From Hymenobacter sp. BT559 (GTDB taxonomy: Bacteria > Bacteroidota > Bacteroidia > Cytophagales > Hymenobacteraceae): 64,000 nt of DNA. The notes beneath the pieces were generated by a model. It saw nothing but the letters and a program-made list of their open reading frames with translations. It was not told the origin of the DNA and made no database searches. Shown in pieces: positions 1-8,848 of this stretch. Position numbers and translations under genes: made by a program. The stretch's first letter is position 1. Every line of letters starts with the position of its first letter. The stretch spans positions 1 through 64,000 of the forward strand of contig NZ_JAGETY010000016.1 in the NCBI RefSeq assembly GCF_017571525.1, in the 5' to 3' direction.

Positions 1-1
1 C

Positions 2-418
2 GTGGCTTTTTATCGCCAACCTAACCATGTCCCTGCGACGATCTACCAGCCTCTAATTCCCAAACACGCTCTTAGAGTCGGCAATCGAGCTAAAGCAGCA
101 GCAGTAGCTAATTTCTGCCTGCATGTGATGCCGAATGCTGCCCTTCCCTATGATTTTTACTCACCGCAACTGGTCCCCGCACTGGTGGCAGGCGGCGAGC
201 GGGCGCGAGCCAACGAAATAATGGATACGACTGCCCGTCAAGCGCAAGAAGTGCTTACCTATGCGGCGACGCATTCGGACGGCAGCATAACAGAAGATAC
301 CCAAGCCACTAGTTACCTAAACCTACAAAGCGTCTACCAAGCGGCGGTGCAAGTGGGCGATACGGCACGGGCCGCGCGCGCGCTGGCTGTGCTACGGCCC
401 TACTTGCCCACCCGCTAG
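2..418 (+). CDS. DUF2723 (GT117-like) membrane protein, C-terminal end only
   Basis: This is the C-terminal 138 residues of a protein whose start lies left of the window; the frame is open to the edge. It aligns residue for residue with the C-terminus of the complete DUF2723 protein at 31763-34765, including FYSPQLVPALVAGGERARAN and the ending LRP(Y/F)LPT. The segment is a helical, TPR-like tail beyond the membrane domain. The two copies are clearly diverged at the DNA level, so this is an older paralogue and not a fresh duplication. I see no stop inside the visible part, but cannot tell whether the upstream gene is intact. Confidence 0.75.
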   Translation: MAFYRQPNHVPATIYQPLIPKHALRVGNRAKAAAVANFCLHVMPNAALPYDFYSPQLVPALVAGGERARANEIMDTTARQAQEVLTYAATHSDGSITEDTQATSYLNLQSVYQAAVQVGDTARAARALAVLRPYLPTR

Positions 419-851
419 AGGGGTTGGGCTAGCAAGAGCGCTGGGCACAACAGATAGGATATTGTAGACTGGTAGTAGAAGGCCACAGCGGGTTCAGAAA
501 GGAGGTCGTCACTCTAGTAGCTGTTGAACCCATTTCTTGACCCTACTAAAACAAGATTTTCCAGCTAGTGGCTGGGGTAGGAGAGGAGCCCTCACTATGG
601 TGCACCTTTCGGAACAGTTGGGCTAGCGTTAGACGCTTTGCTCAACTCGACAAGCCTGTTTGGCAAACGATAGACCCACTTGCCGATTTACAGCGTCCAT
701 CTTCTGCTAAAATAGATTTTTAATGGCAACAATATTCAACTGAAAACCTAGTTGATTTCGTCGTGATGGCTACCTTTAGCGGGCCGTAGCGAGCGATTGA
801 TAACCAATTGCTTAAGAAGCGCTTCTCGTCATTCTTCCATTTTCCTTTTTC
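419..851. other. Intergenic region, nothing recognised
   Basis: About 430 bases between the DUF2723 gene end and the beta-barrel receptor. No convincing open frame, terminator hairpin or TAnnTTTG promoter was found. It presumably holds the receptor promoter. Confidence 0.4.
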
Positions 852-3377
852 ATGAAGCACGTTGTCGCCCTGGCTTACCGGTTACTGCTCTTGGTATTCC
901 TCTCAGTACTCAGCCAGCGGGCGGCCGCACAAGCGTCTGTTACGGGTAGTGGCTCGTTGACGGGTACTGTACTCGACTCGCTTACCCAGCAGCCGGTGCC
1001 GTTTGCCACGGTAGTGCTCCTGCCACCGGCGCCTTCCGAAAAAGCCGCGGCGGGGCAATCAGCCGACGAGCAGGGACATTTTGAGTTAACCAAACTAAAA
1101 GCCGGTGCTTACCGCTTGCGCATCAGCTTTGTGGGCTATGGCGTGCGTACCCAGGCCGTCACCGTGACCGACGGGCGGCTGGCCCTGGGTCCCCTTCGGC
1201 TGCCCGCTACGGCGCAAAAGCTAGGCGAAGCGGTCGTGGTTGGCCAAAAGCCCCTCATGGAAGTCAAGCCGGACCGCCTCGTCTACAACGCCGACCAGGA
1301 CGTGACCAACGCCGGCGGCACGGCTCAGGATGTGCTGCGCAAGGCCCCCCTACTGGCCATCGACGGCGATGACAACGTGACGATGCGCGGCAACAGCAAC
1401 TTCAAGGTGCTCATTAACAACAAGCCCTCGCCCACGCTGGCCGCCAATTTAAAGGAAGCGCTCAAGAGTATCCCGGCTGACCAGATTAAATCGGTGGAAG
1501 TGATAACTACTCCGCCCGCCAAATATGACGGCGAGGGTACGGCCGGCATCATCAACATTGTGCTGAAGAAAGGGGCTAAGCAAGGCCTCAACGGCACGGT
1601 GGGCGCCAACGCCGGTACCCGCGGCAGCAATGGCAACGGCTCGCTCAATTTCCGCCAGGGCAAGTTCAATTTCACCTCCTCGCTCAACGGCGGGCTGAAT
1701 TACAACAACCACAGCTCGTCGAGCAGCGAGCAGGTGACCTACCGCAGCACCCGCAACGACACCCTGCGCCAGGAGGGCACCGGGAGCAACACGGGCTACT
1801 ACGGCTCCGGCTCGCTCGGCCTTGACTACGACCCCGCCGAGCACCACAGCTTGTCGCTCAACGGCTCCTTTTTTAGCTACGGCGGCGCTAACCAATCGGC
1901 CAACCTGAACCGCTACTCCACGCCGCTACCGGGCTTTGGCGCTCTGTTTCTGCGCGATACGCGCTCGACCTACAACGGCGGTAACGCCGAGGTGACCGGC
2001 ACCTACACCCGCACCTATAAGCAGGAGCGGCGCGAGTGGAGTACCATCTTGCAGTACGCCTACAACAGCAACCGCAACGGCTATGAGTTCAGCCAGTTCA
2101 ACAACTCCGACCGGCCGCTCGACCTGAGCCTGGCCAGCTACCGCGAGCGCAGCCTGACGCGCCTGCCGGGCCACGAGTACACGCTGCAAAGCGACTATAC
2201 CCTACCCCTGGGGGAGAAAAAGACGTTGGAGTTCGGCCTCAAGGGCATCGTGCGCCTCACGGGCTCGCAGGCGCAGGTTGACACGCTGTTTCCGGCCCTG
2301 GCCACCGAGTATGCCACTTCGCGCTACCGCGGCACCGCCTTCGACTACCGCCAGGATGTGGAAGCGGCGTATGCCACGTACAACTTCAACGCCACGCCGA
2401 AGCTGCACTTAGGTCTAGGCGGGCGCGTGGAGCGCACGGGGCTCTGGGCCGAGTTTGCCAACACCAATACCGGCATCCCGTACCGCAGCTACCTAACCCC
2501 GCTACCCAATGCCAACCTGAGCTACGAGCTCAGCAAAACCAGCAGCCTGCGCCTGGCCTACAGCCGCCGCATCAGCCGGCCCTACATCTACTACCTGAAT
2601 CCCTACGTCAACCGCAGCAACCCCATCAGCTACTCCTACGGCAACCCCAATTTGGACCCCGAGCTGACGCACTCGGTGGAGCTGAGCTACAACAACTTCA
2701 TCAAAACGACGTCCTTCAACGTGGCGCTCTCGGTGCTGCGCACCGGTAATTCTATCGAGCAAGTCAGCTTTGTGAGCACCCAGCCGCTGCTCCCGGTGCC
2801 CGAGGAGATTGTGCCTAGTCCCAACCTAATCCTGACGACCAGCGCCAATGTGGCCAGCAATACCGCCTTTCAGCTCAACGGCTATGTCTCAGCCAAGCCC
2901 ACGGAGAAGTGGAGCCTCAGCGTGGGAGGTAACGTGCAGTACCTGGTCCTGCGCAGCACAGCCTTGGAGTTGACGCGGAGCGGCTTCGCCGGCAATTACA
3001 ATATTAATACCTCCTACAAAGCGACCAAGACGCTGACACTGCAGGGCAATCTGTTTCAGAACCTGGCCCGGCCGACGCTGCAGGGGCGCAGCAGCGGCTT
3101 TGTCTACTACGGGTTGGGCTTGCGCCAAACCCTGCTCAAGGGCCGAGCTGACCTCTCGTTCAATGCGCAGTACCCCTTCACGGCGCAACGCACGTTTTCG
3201 TACGCGACGGCCACGCCTACCTTCTCGCAGGATAGCCGCTTCACTAGCCAGCAGCGCCAGTTTCGGGTCGGCTTCACCTACCGCTTTGGCCAGCAGCAGC
3301 AAACTATGCGCCAGCGCAAAAGCATCCGCAACGACGACATCAAGGGTGGTGGAGGCGGCCAGGGCAGTGGGGGGTAG
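852..3377 (+). CDS. TonB-dependent receptor-like outer-membrane beta-barrel protein
   Basis: An 841-residue outer-membrane protein. It starts with a signal peptide (residues 1-26, cleavage near AAAQA), then a CarboxypepD_reg-like beta-sandwich at about 33-110 (GTVLDSLTQQPVPFATVVLL). A plug-like domain follows at about 125-240 (DVLRKAPLLAIDGDDNVTMRG, VEVITTPPAKYDGEGTAGIIN). The remaining residues form a long barrel rich in alternating aromatic and Gly/Asn/Ser strands, as in the OMP_b-brl_3 group of Bacteroidota. The C-terminus is Gly-rich and lacks the usual terminal aromatic. No SusD partner lies next to it, so a polysaccharide-uptake role is not supported. The substrate is unknown. ATG 852 is chosen because the signal peptide begins there. 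Confidence 0.85.
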   Translation: MKHVVALAYRLLLLVFLSVLSQRAAAQASVTGSGSLTGTVLDSLTQQPVPFATVVLLPPAPSEKAAAGQSADEQGHFELTKLKAGAYRLRISFVGYGVRTQAVTVTDGRLALGPLRLPATAQKLGEAVVVGQKPLMEVKPDRLVYNADQDVTNAGGTAQDVLRKAPLLAIDGDDNVTMRGNSNFKVLINNKPSPTLAANLKEALKSIPADQIKSVEVITTPPAKYDGEGTAGIINIVLKKGAKQGLNGTVGANAGTRGSNGNGSLNFRQGKFNFTSSLNGGLNYNNHSSSSSEQVTYRSTRNDTLRQEGTGSNTGYYGSGSLGLDYDPAEHHSLSLNGSFFSYGGANQSANLNRYSTPLPGFGALFLRDTRSTYNGGNAEVTGTYTRTYKQERREWSTILQYAYNSNRNGYEFSQFNNSDRPLDLSLASYRERSLTRLPGHEYTLQSDYTLPLGEKKTLEFGLKGIVRLTGSQAQVDTLFPALATEYATSRYRGTAFDYRQDVEAAYATYNFNATPKLHLGLGGRVERTGLWAEFANTNTGIPYRSYLTPLPNANLSYELSKTSSLRLAYSRRISRPYIYYLNPYVNRSNPISYSYGNPNLDPELTHSVELSYNNFIKTTSFNVALSVLRTGNSIEQVSFVSTQPLLPVPEEIVPSPNLILTTSANVASNTAFQLNGYVSAKPTEKWSLSVGGNVQYLVLRSTALELTRSGFAGNYNINTSYKATKTLTLQGNLFQNLARPTLQGRSSGFVYYGLGLRQTLLKGRADLSFNAQYPFTAQRTFSYATATPTFSQDSRFTSQQRQFRVGFTYRFGQQQQTMRQRKSIRNDDIKGGGGGQGSGG

Positions 3378-3383
3378 TGCGAC

Positions 3384-3436
3384 CACTGCAGACGGGTATA
3401 GTGGCCACTACACTGCAGACGGGTGTGATAGTGGCC
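3384..3436. repeat. Short tandem direct repeat between two genes
   Basis: Two imperfect copies of CACTGCAGACGGGT followed by (GTGA)TAGTGGCC lie at 3384-3406 and 3411-3436, just after the receptor stop codon and before the next start. The second copy carries a three-base insertion. No function is evident. Confidence 0.6.
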
Positions 3437-3471
3437 CAGCGCGGTTACTTCCTGAACAAAGCCCCTACTAC

Positions 3472-4608
3472 GTGAAACAGCTCATACTCCTGCTAGGGCT
3501 TCTACCTGGCTTAGCCGCTGCGCAGCAGCCGTTTAACTACACGATTACGGGCCAGCTCGGGCCGCTACCCGCAACCGCCAGCGTGTACCTGCGCCAGCAC
3601 GGACGCTTGGTGGATTCCGCCCGGGTGCGCAGCGGCCACTTTGTGCTGCGCGGCACGAGCCAACGCCCGGAGCTAGTACACCTGCTACTAGCCCCCGAGG
3701 GAGTACTTGCCGCCGGGTACCGCACTAGCCCGTACCTGCCCGCGGACGCTCGCGAGCTATTGCTGGAGCCTACTCCTCTCGTGCTCACCAGCGCTACGGG
3801 GCTGCGACAGGCCAAGCTGCGCGCCGGACCAGTCAACCAGGACTACCAACTCTTTACTGCCCAGTGCGGGGCGCTGACTGAGCAACTGCGCGGGAAGTGG
3901 CACCCAGGCGACGGCGTTCACCTAGAAACGCTGGCCAGCTACCAGCGCGAGCGACCATTCTATCAACACGTGATTCGCACGTTCATCCAGCAACATCCTG
4001 CTTCCTGGGTTAGTCTGGTGCTGCTGGAGCAGCGGCGCCTCGGCCCCGCCCAGTACGACCAGATTGCTCCGCTCTACGCGGGGCTGAGTCCCACGCTGCG
4101 CGCCACGCCAGCCGGGCGCGCCTATGGCCAACTCGTCGACAGTCTGCGCCTGGTGGCCCTGGGTGCCGTGGCCCCCGATCTGACGCTGACCACTTCCACC
4201 GGCAAACGCGTTTCCATACGGGACTACCGCGGCCAGTACCTGCTACTCTCGTTTTGGTCCTCGCACTGCGCATGCGGCTTCGAATTGCAGCCCACGCAAG
4301 CCGTGCTTCGCCGCTACACCGACCGTCCCTTGGCGGTGCTTAACGTGTCGCTTGATGACCAGGCGCACCGCAAGCAGTGGCTACGGGCGATTACGGACTA
4401 TCAGCTGCTCGGCACAGCGGCATCCGATTTAGAAGGGCCGAGCGGGCGCGCCGTCCAACGGTATCACCTCGATGCGCCGTTGCAGAACTTCTTGCTGGAC
4501 CCCACGGGCCATATCGTTGCCATTAATCTCTATGGCGAAGAGCTCGCTGCCGAGTTAACCAAGTGTCTACCCACTGCGCACCCTAAGCCAACGGCAGAGG
4601 CCAAGTAA
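3472..4608 (+). CDS. Secreted TlpA-like thioredoxin-fold protein with DUF4369-like N-terminus
   Basis: A 378-residue envelope protein. The frame is open further upstream inside the receptor gene, but the sensible start is GTG 3472, which begins a signal peptide (KQLILLLGLLPGLAAAQ). Residues 22-110 resemble the DUF4369 beta domain found before TlpA domains in Bacteroidota. Residues about 234-375 are the AhpC/TSA-TlpA fold (APDLTLTTSTGKRVSIRDYRGQ, then LLLSFWSSH). The redox site reads HCACG, with cysteines at 266 and 268, so it is CxC and not CxxC. It lies 94 bases after the receptor on the same strand and may be co-transcribed. Oxidoreductase activity is uncertain. Confidence 0.75.
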   Translation: MKQLILLLGLLPGLAAAQQPFNYTITGQLGPLPATASVYLRQHGRLVDSARVRSGHFVLRGTSQRPELVHLLLAPEGVLAAGYRTSPYLPADARELLLEPTPLVLTSATGLRQAKLRAGPVNQDYQLFTAQCGALTEQLRGKWHPGDGVHLETLASYQRERPFYQHVIRTFIQQHPASWVSLVLLEQRRLGPAQYDQIAPLYAGLSPTLRATPAGRAYGQLVDSLRLVALGAVAPDLTLTTSTGKRVSIRDYRGQYLLLSFWSSHCACGFELQPTQAVLRRYTDRPLAVLNVSLDDQAHRKQWLRAITDYQLLGTAASDLEGPSGRAVQRYHLDAPLQNFLLDPTGHIVAINLYGEELAAELTKCLPTAHPKPTAEAK

Positions 4609-4883
4609 GAGGCGGAAGTAGGATTCTGGGCAAGGTAACGGCCGTACCTCTCTTCTCCCATTTCTAAGAAAAACCACTTTACATAAGGGAGCTACCCGGA
4701 CAAACCTCGGAAAAGTGGTGGTTTTCGGCCCGCTCGGCCTTTACGCCCGGCGTGGCACTTTTTCGCTAGTGGAAGCTTTACAAATGCTTATAGCCTATTG
4801 ATGCAACTAGTTATTATAAGCTTCAGTCTATTGGATAGATTCTAGCTTAGCACTTTGGCTGGGTTATTTAATTATTTTTCCCT
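4609..4883. other. Intergenic region before alpha/beta hydrolase
   Basis: An AT-rich stretch of about 275 bases. An imperfect inverted pair GCTTATA/TATAAGC flanks about 20 bases near 4785-4822. No gene is visible; it probably carries the hydrolase promoter. Confidence 0.35.
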
Positions 4884-5726
4884 ATGCTACGCATTTGCTT
4901 ACTTGGATGGCTTCTTTTTCAAACAGGCTCCGCTTGGGCACTTCGACCGGTAGCAAAATGGTGGGCAAAGCCAGATACCCTCGGCTTGAAGTATGAACCG
5001 CTTACGTTGACTACCCCAGACCAGTACCAGTTGGCCTCTTGGCTTATTGCGCCTGCTTCAACAGCTACCGACCAGCATACTACCATGGTACTAGCGTGTG
5101 GCGATGCCGGCAATATGGCTTCCAACCTATTTGAAGCTAATGCTTTATCAAGGGCTGGTTACCGCGTCCTGCTCTTTGACTATCGTGGCTTTGGGCATAG
5201 CCAAGCCTTCCCCATTGACCCGAATAGACTTTACTATCAAGAGTTTGTCACCGACCTGCGTACTGCTTTAGCAGCAGCGCGGCAGCGTTTTCCCCATCAG
5301 CGGACAGGTATTATTGGCTACTCCATGGGCACTTTATTGGGTGCGGAAGTTGCGGCTACTACCCGGTGTGATTTTCTGATTACTGACGGCTATGTAGGGA
5401 ACCCGCAAGCTACTGTAACGCGCATCTTGGCCAAATCTCACCAGGTAGTGACCATACCTGCTGAAGCGGCCGCTTACAGCCAGGCAGCTGCGAGAATAAA
5501 CTGTCCGTGGTTGCTGATTGCTGGTACGGAAGACCAGAATACCCCGCTCGCTGATTCTATTGCGGCCGTAAAAGCAGCGAAACGCCGGCAGCAGCGGCAA
5601 CTCCTAACTGTGAAATGCGGCCATTTACGGGCTGCGGAAACCTTAACGGATAAAGAGTACGGAGACCTTTACGCACGTGCTATCAGTCAGTTTCTCGCGG
5701 GGGAACAAGTAGTAAGCAAAAGCTAA
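4884..5726 (+). CDS. Exported alpha/beta hydrolase (S33-like)
   Basis: A 280-residue serine hydrolase with an N-terminal signal peptide (cleavage near SAWA). The fold is shown by the nucleophile elbow GYSMG (Ser147), a preceding FDYRGFGHS motif after strand 4, and candidate acid and base residues Asp217 (GTEDQ) and His247 (KCGHL). Length and order match the alpha/beta hydrolases often annotated as BAAT/S33 family. The substrate cannot be inferred and no enzyme partner lies nearby. It stands alone between two intergenic gaps. Confidence 0.8.
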   Translation: MLRICLLGWLLFQTGSAWALRPVAKWWAKPDTLGLKYEPLTLTTPDQYQLASWLIAPASTATDQHTTMVLACGDAGNMASNLFEANALSRAGYRVLLFDYRGFGHSQAFPIDPNRLYYQEFVTDLRTALAAARQRFPHQRTGIIGYSMGTLLGAEVAATTRCDFLITDGYVGNPQATVTRILAKSHQVVTIPAEAAAYSQAAARINCPWLLIAGTEDQNTPLADSIAAVKAAKRRQQRQLLTVKCGHLRAAETLTDKEYGDLYARAISQFLAGEQVVSKS

Positions 5727-5934
5727 TTCACAGTAATGGCTGCCGTTTCAAGTAGTGCAAACTGCCTTTTGCAGCACGTAAATGGCCGCGGTAGGGGATA
5801 GGCTCCAAAATGTGACAGAAAGCTCTGCCAACTAGAGCAGCTTGTCACAGTAGTTAAACGCTGGTTTCTAAAATGACTTGCCAACTGGTGCCGAAAGCAA
5901 ACAAGGAAGAAGAACGCCTACTTATTTGTTAGCT

Positions 5935-6270
5935 ATGCCCCATCGAACCAAGCGCTTACTGCTGTGTCTACTGCTGCTGCCTACTTTGGCGTTTGCGCAT
6001 GGCGAAGAGATCCTGCTGACGGTGGCCATTTTAGTGATTTCGCCGATTTTATTCTCGCTGGTGATTCTCTGCATCCCCTTCGTTCCGGCTGAACGAAGCA
6101 GGGTAATCGTGGTCTACTTAGTAGCCATTGCCTTAACGTTCTTCTTGACGAGCCTGCTCCCGTATGGGACGTATAACACCTGGATCAACTGGCTGCTCGT
6201 ACTGGTACCAATTGCAGCAGCAATAGCCGCTTCTCACCGCCTGCGCGCGAAGCGAAACAGAAGCGAGTAA
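5935..6270 (+). CDS. Small exported or membrane protein of unknown function
   Basis: A 111-residue protein. ATG 5935 is preferred because a signal-like segment follows it directly (RLLLCLLLLPTLAFAHGEE). Two or three further hydrophobic segments follow (TVAILVISPILFSLVILCIP, VVYLVAIALTFFLTSLL, WLLVLVPIAAAIAA), and the end is basic (RLRAKRNRSE). I do not recognise the family. The composition is typical of small inner-membrane proteins of Bacteroidota. Confidence 0.55.
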   Translation: MPHRTKRLLLCLLLLPTLAFAHGEEILLTVAILVISPILFSLVILCIPFVPAERSRVIVVYLVAIALTFFLTSLLPYGTYNTWINWLLVLVPIAAAIAASHRLRAKRNRSE

Positions 6271-6423
6271 TCCTAAGCGAAAGATGAGGTTGGCGTGGTC
6301 GCAAAAGCGAATGCCTTGTGTAGCTTGTTGGCTTGCATCCCTTGGCACAAAACGGCTTACCGGAATTACCCATCTTCCTTGCTAATTTGGGACTTTCAGC
6401 TATTCTTACCTTCTTCCGCTAGC

Positions 6424-6696
6424 ATGACAAAAGCGCAACGCCACGCCCTGGCCCAAACGCCTATTATCTGGCAGGGCGACCTCGCGGACGATTGTAGCGC
6501 CGAATGGGCTGGCTTGTTACTGCGGGCCGAATGGATGGATCGCGAATCGTGGTGGTGGTGCGTCTATGACAGGCAGCAGATAAACGAACCCCAAATTGAC
6601 AGCGTTAATCACTACGACGCGCGTTGTATTGGAGGGGAGGCCGCTAGAGCCCGCGCGGAACACGCCGCTCGGACGTACCTCTCAGCGGGTGGGTAG
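6424..6696 (+). CDS. Small hypothetical protein, Trp-rich
   Basis: A 90-residue soluble protein when started at ATG 6424. The frame extends upstream, but that part looks non-coding. It has a Trp/Asp-rich centre (AEWMDRESWWWCVYD) and an Ala/Arg-rich helix at the end. No family was recognised. It precedes the broken SMI1/KNR4 gene by 18 bases. Confidence 0.45.
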   Translation: MTKAQRHALAQTPIIWQGDLADDCSAEWAGLLLRAEWMDRESWWWCVYDRQQINEPQIDSVNHYDARCIGGEAARARAEHAARTYLSAGG

Positions 6697-6714
6697 GTGC
6701 TTAACACATAGCTG

Positions 6715-6938
6715 ATGCACGCTTTTTACACCCGTCTCGACCAGTTTCTTGTGGCAGCTGGGCTAGAGCGTTCTACGCTGGGCCTGGGCTGCTCCGAAGC
6801 CGAAATAGTCGCCCAGGAGCAGACGTATGGGGTCCGATTTCCCTTGGCCTACTGGACCCTTATTGGATGGTTTTCGAGAGGGCGTTTCCAGCGCCTAAAG
6901 GCACTTTTTTCAAGCGTTTCTAGCTGACCCTTATTGGA
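6715..6938 (+). pseudogene. SMI1/KNR4-like gene fragment, truncated
   Basis: The first about 50 residues (FYTRLDQFLVAAGLERSTLG, then SEAEIVAQEQTYGVRFPLAYW) resemble the start of SMI1/KNR4 immunity-type proteins. The frame then runs into a basic, unrelated tail and stops at 6925-6927, giving 70 residues in place of the usual 130-200. The 13-base sequence GACCCTTATTGGA occurs at 6855-6867 and again at 6926-6938, bracketing the abnormal tail. This suggests an insertion or duplication that broke the gene. The family call rests on a short stretch. Confidence 0.4.
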
Positions 6939-7129
6939 GTACCTTCAGGGCATGACAATCGTCTCCCTCTAAACTCGCGTTTTGACCGGTGACAAGGTGA
7001 GCTCAATTGCAGAAGTGGCCATGCGCAGATTAATAGAAGCTACTGCGCAGCTTAGGCAAGAAATAGATTTGCTATCCTTCACCGCTGATTAAGTCCTCTA
7101 GAGCAGCGAACGTAAATGTTTTGAGTAGT
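6939..7129. other. Gene-poor stretch left of the defence island
   Basis: It holds only a short open frame ending IEATAQLRQEIDLLSFTAD at 7092. This has no clear start and may be a remnant. It marks the change from ordinary genes to the island. Confidence 0.3.
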
Positions 7130-8506
7130 TTATTTGAGTGAAGCTCCAGATGGCTTTTGCGCTGTTAAAAATGACAGAGCAACATTAGTCGGTTTTATGT
7201 TGTCGTACAGAATTCTTGATATGACACCCCAGCCCATTACACTCTTCTCAGAGTCAGGTTCGGTCATTAAAATCCCTTGATTATGAAATACAACCAGGGA
7301 CTTCGGGGTGTAGGCATCATTAGCTTTGACTTTAGCGGTTTCTTTAGTCGTCATCCAACGCGTTTGCAGACCAACATCATTGAACCGCTGAATTAGCCCA
7401 TTTATATCTAGCGCCATAATAACCTTAACTTTGCCAGTCATAATATCAATAATAAAGTCTGGCTCAAGTGGCTTTGCAAATAAAGGCTGAGATACCTGCT
7501 CTATTATAGAGGTCCAATCTATTAAAATATATTCTTTTGTCTTCTCTTTTACTAGTAATTCTATAAGAAATGGACCTTTGGCAATTGCTTCATCACGGTA
7601 TGCGCCAATATAGAGACAATCTTCTACTAAAAGGTAAGCCCAAGATTGCGTTTTTAGTTGCTTCTGCAGTTGTATTAGCTCGTCGAAGTAACGTTCTGTA
7701 AGCGTGGTTGGGGTGCTTACAACTATCGGCTTTTGTGTACCAGGGTCAATTCCTATATCTGTGTTCATTACCTGCACAGCTTGAGACATTCGCGTCTTTT
7801 GCCGTTGCATTCGCTCGACCTGTTTAACTGTTTTGGAGTCAAAGCGACTGCTCAAATCAACTTCTTCCAGCGGTTTGTTTTCACGCTCAAGCTCGGCAAA
7901 GAACTCTGTTAATTGGTCATTAATATTGCCTTCCTTCAGTTCCATGATGCCGACTGAAGTTAAGTGTTTTATTAATAAGTCACCAATGCCAACATAGCCT
8001 GTGATATCAGAGATAAGTGCGAAATCCAGTGGATTCTCATTTATCTTATCTGCAGCGGCAATAGCGTGTTCAATATTAGAGTTTACTAGAAATTTAGTAG
8101 TAGCACTGGGTAGTACTAATCGACGGGCTAGGTGCAGTTGCCCGCGCAACAATTGCCATGCAATGCTATCAGCTATATGAGACAACGTGAGTAAGCGATG
8201 CTCAATAAGAGCCTTTTGGCCTGTAGCTTCTTTTACTTCTTTCTTTAGTCGCTGAGTTTTGTAAGATTTGAGTTGAGTTTCCACCTCTCGCTGCAATTCC
8301 TGATAATATAATATTTCTTCTATCAGAAGCTTTTGAGCAAGCTTAAACCCGTCTTGGCATTTTATTAAAAAGTCGAGCTTCGTTTCTCGCGACCAAGCGG
8401 CAAACTCCATAGGTATGCCTGCCTGCTCCATAGCTGTCCTGCCGTGGTCAAACGCGTAGTCAGCAATTTCTCTAAGCTTAGCCCTGTGTTCGTCGCGCGT
8501 CTTCAT
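7130..8506 (-). CDS. Unknown 458-aa protein at the edge of the defence island
   Basis: The N-terminal 110 residues are strongly helical and charged, with a likely coiled coil (LQREVETQLKSYKTQRLKKE). A mixed alpha/beta region follows (LDFALISDITGYVGIGDLLI), then a second basic helical stretch (SKTVKQVERMQRQKTRMSQ), then a C-terminal half with beta-strand patterns (WAYLLVEDCLYIGAYRD, KEYILIDWTSIIEQ). No signal peptide, membrane segment, P-loop or nuclease motif is visible. I do not recognise the family. Its position beside nuclease and ATPase systems suggests conflict biology only by association. Confidence 0.7.
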   Translation of the reverse strand: MKTRDEHRAKLREIADYAFDHGRTAMEQAGIPMEFAAWSRETKLDFLIKCQDGFKLAQKLLIEEILYYQELQREVETQLKSYKTQRLKKEVKEATGQKALIEHRLLTLSHIADSIAWQLLRGQLHLARRLVLPSATTKFLVNSNIEHAIAAADKINENPLDFALISDITGYVGIGDLLIKHLTSVGIMELKEGNINDQLTEFFAELERENKPLEEVDLSSRFDSKTVKQVERMQRQKTRMSQAVQVMNTDIGIDPGTQKPIVVSTPTTLTERYFDELIQLQKQLKTQSWAYLLVEDCLYIGAYRDEAIAKGPFLIELLVKEKTKEYILIDWTSIIEQVSQPLFAKPLEPDFIIDIMTGKVKVIMALDINGLIQRFNDVGLQTRWMTTKETAKVKANDAYTPKSLVVFHNQGILMTEPDSEKSVMGWGVISRILYDNIKPTNVALSFLTAQKPSGASLK

Positions 8507-8612
8507 TGGACTAGTATTTTTAATTATTGAGTAGGCTCATCCTACTTTGAAATAGCCCTTGGATTCTCATCTTCTGCTTCTATTTGCTATAATAGTGGCT
8601 GCCACTGGGACT

Positions 8613-8770
8613 AGAACTTGGGCAGCTTGCTGGCGTAGATGCAGTTTTCAATGATTGATTTGGACCGGGGCCAGCAGGCAGTGAGCGGCCAACTCAGCTA
8701 AAGGCTGGTGCTTGGTGAGGGTGGCCAGCGCCACCTCAGCCTTATAGCGACGGCGTATATGTTTGGTCAT
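8613..8770 (-). pseudogene. IS3-family transposase OrfA remnant
   Basis: On the minus strand from ATG 8770 the DNA reads MTKHIRRRYKAEVALATLTK, HQPLAELAAH, then PVQINH, an in-frame stop, and KLHLRQQAAQVL. This follows the OrfA helix-turn-helix pattern of IS3/IS911 elements (usually AEFKAKVALEAL, then LAELA, then NQIxxWKxQL). The stop sits where the conserved Trp is expected. No OrfB and no inverted repeats remain, so it is a degraded scar between two island genes. Confidence 0.7.
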
Positions 8771-8848
8771 CAATATGCTGAATAAGGTATCCCGCCTTAA
8801 CTGTCCAATTATCTGGGAGTATTATAGATAAATAATAATCATCACAAA

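Noticed and set aside
3100..3471. Upstream extension of the TlpA-like gene into the receptor gene
   Set aside because: The extension is Arg/Ser/Ala-rich shadow translation of the receptor; the signal peptide starts at 3472.
852..4608. SusC/SusD polysaccharide utilisation locus
   Set aside because: The receptor lacks a SusD partner or glycan-degrading genes; the next gene is a thioredoxin-like protein.
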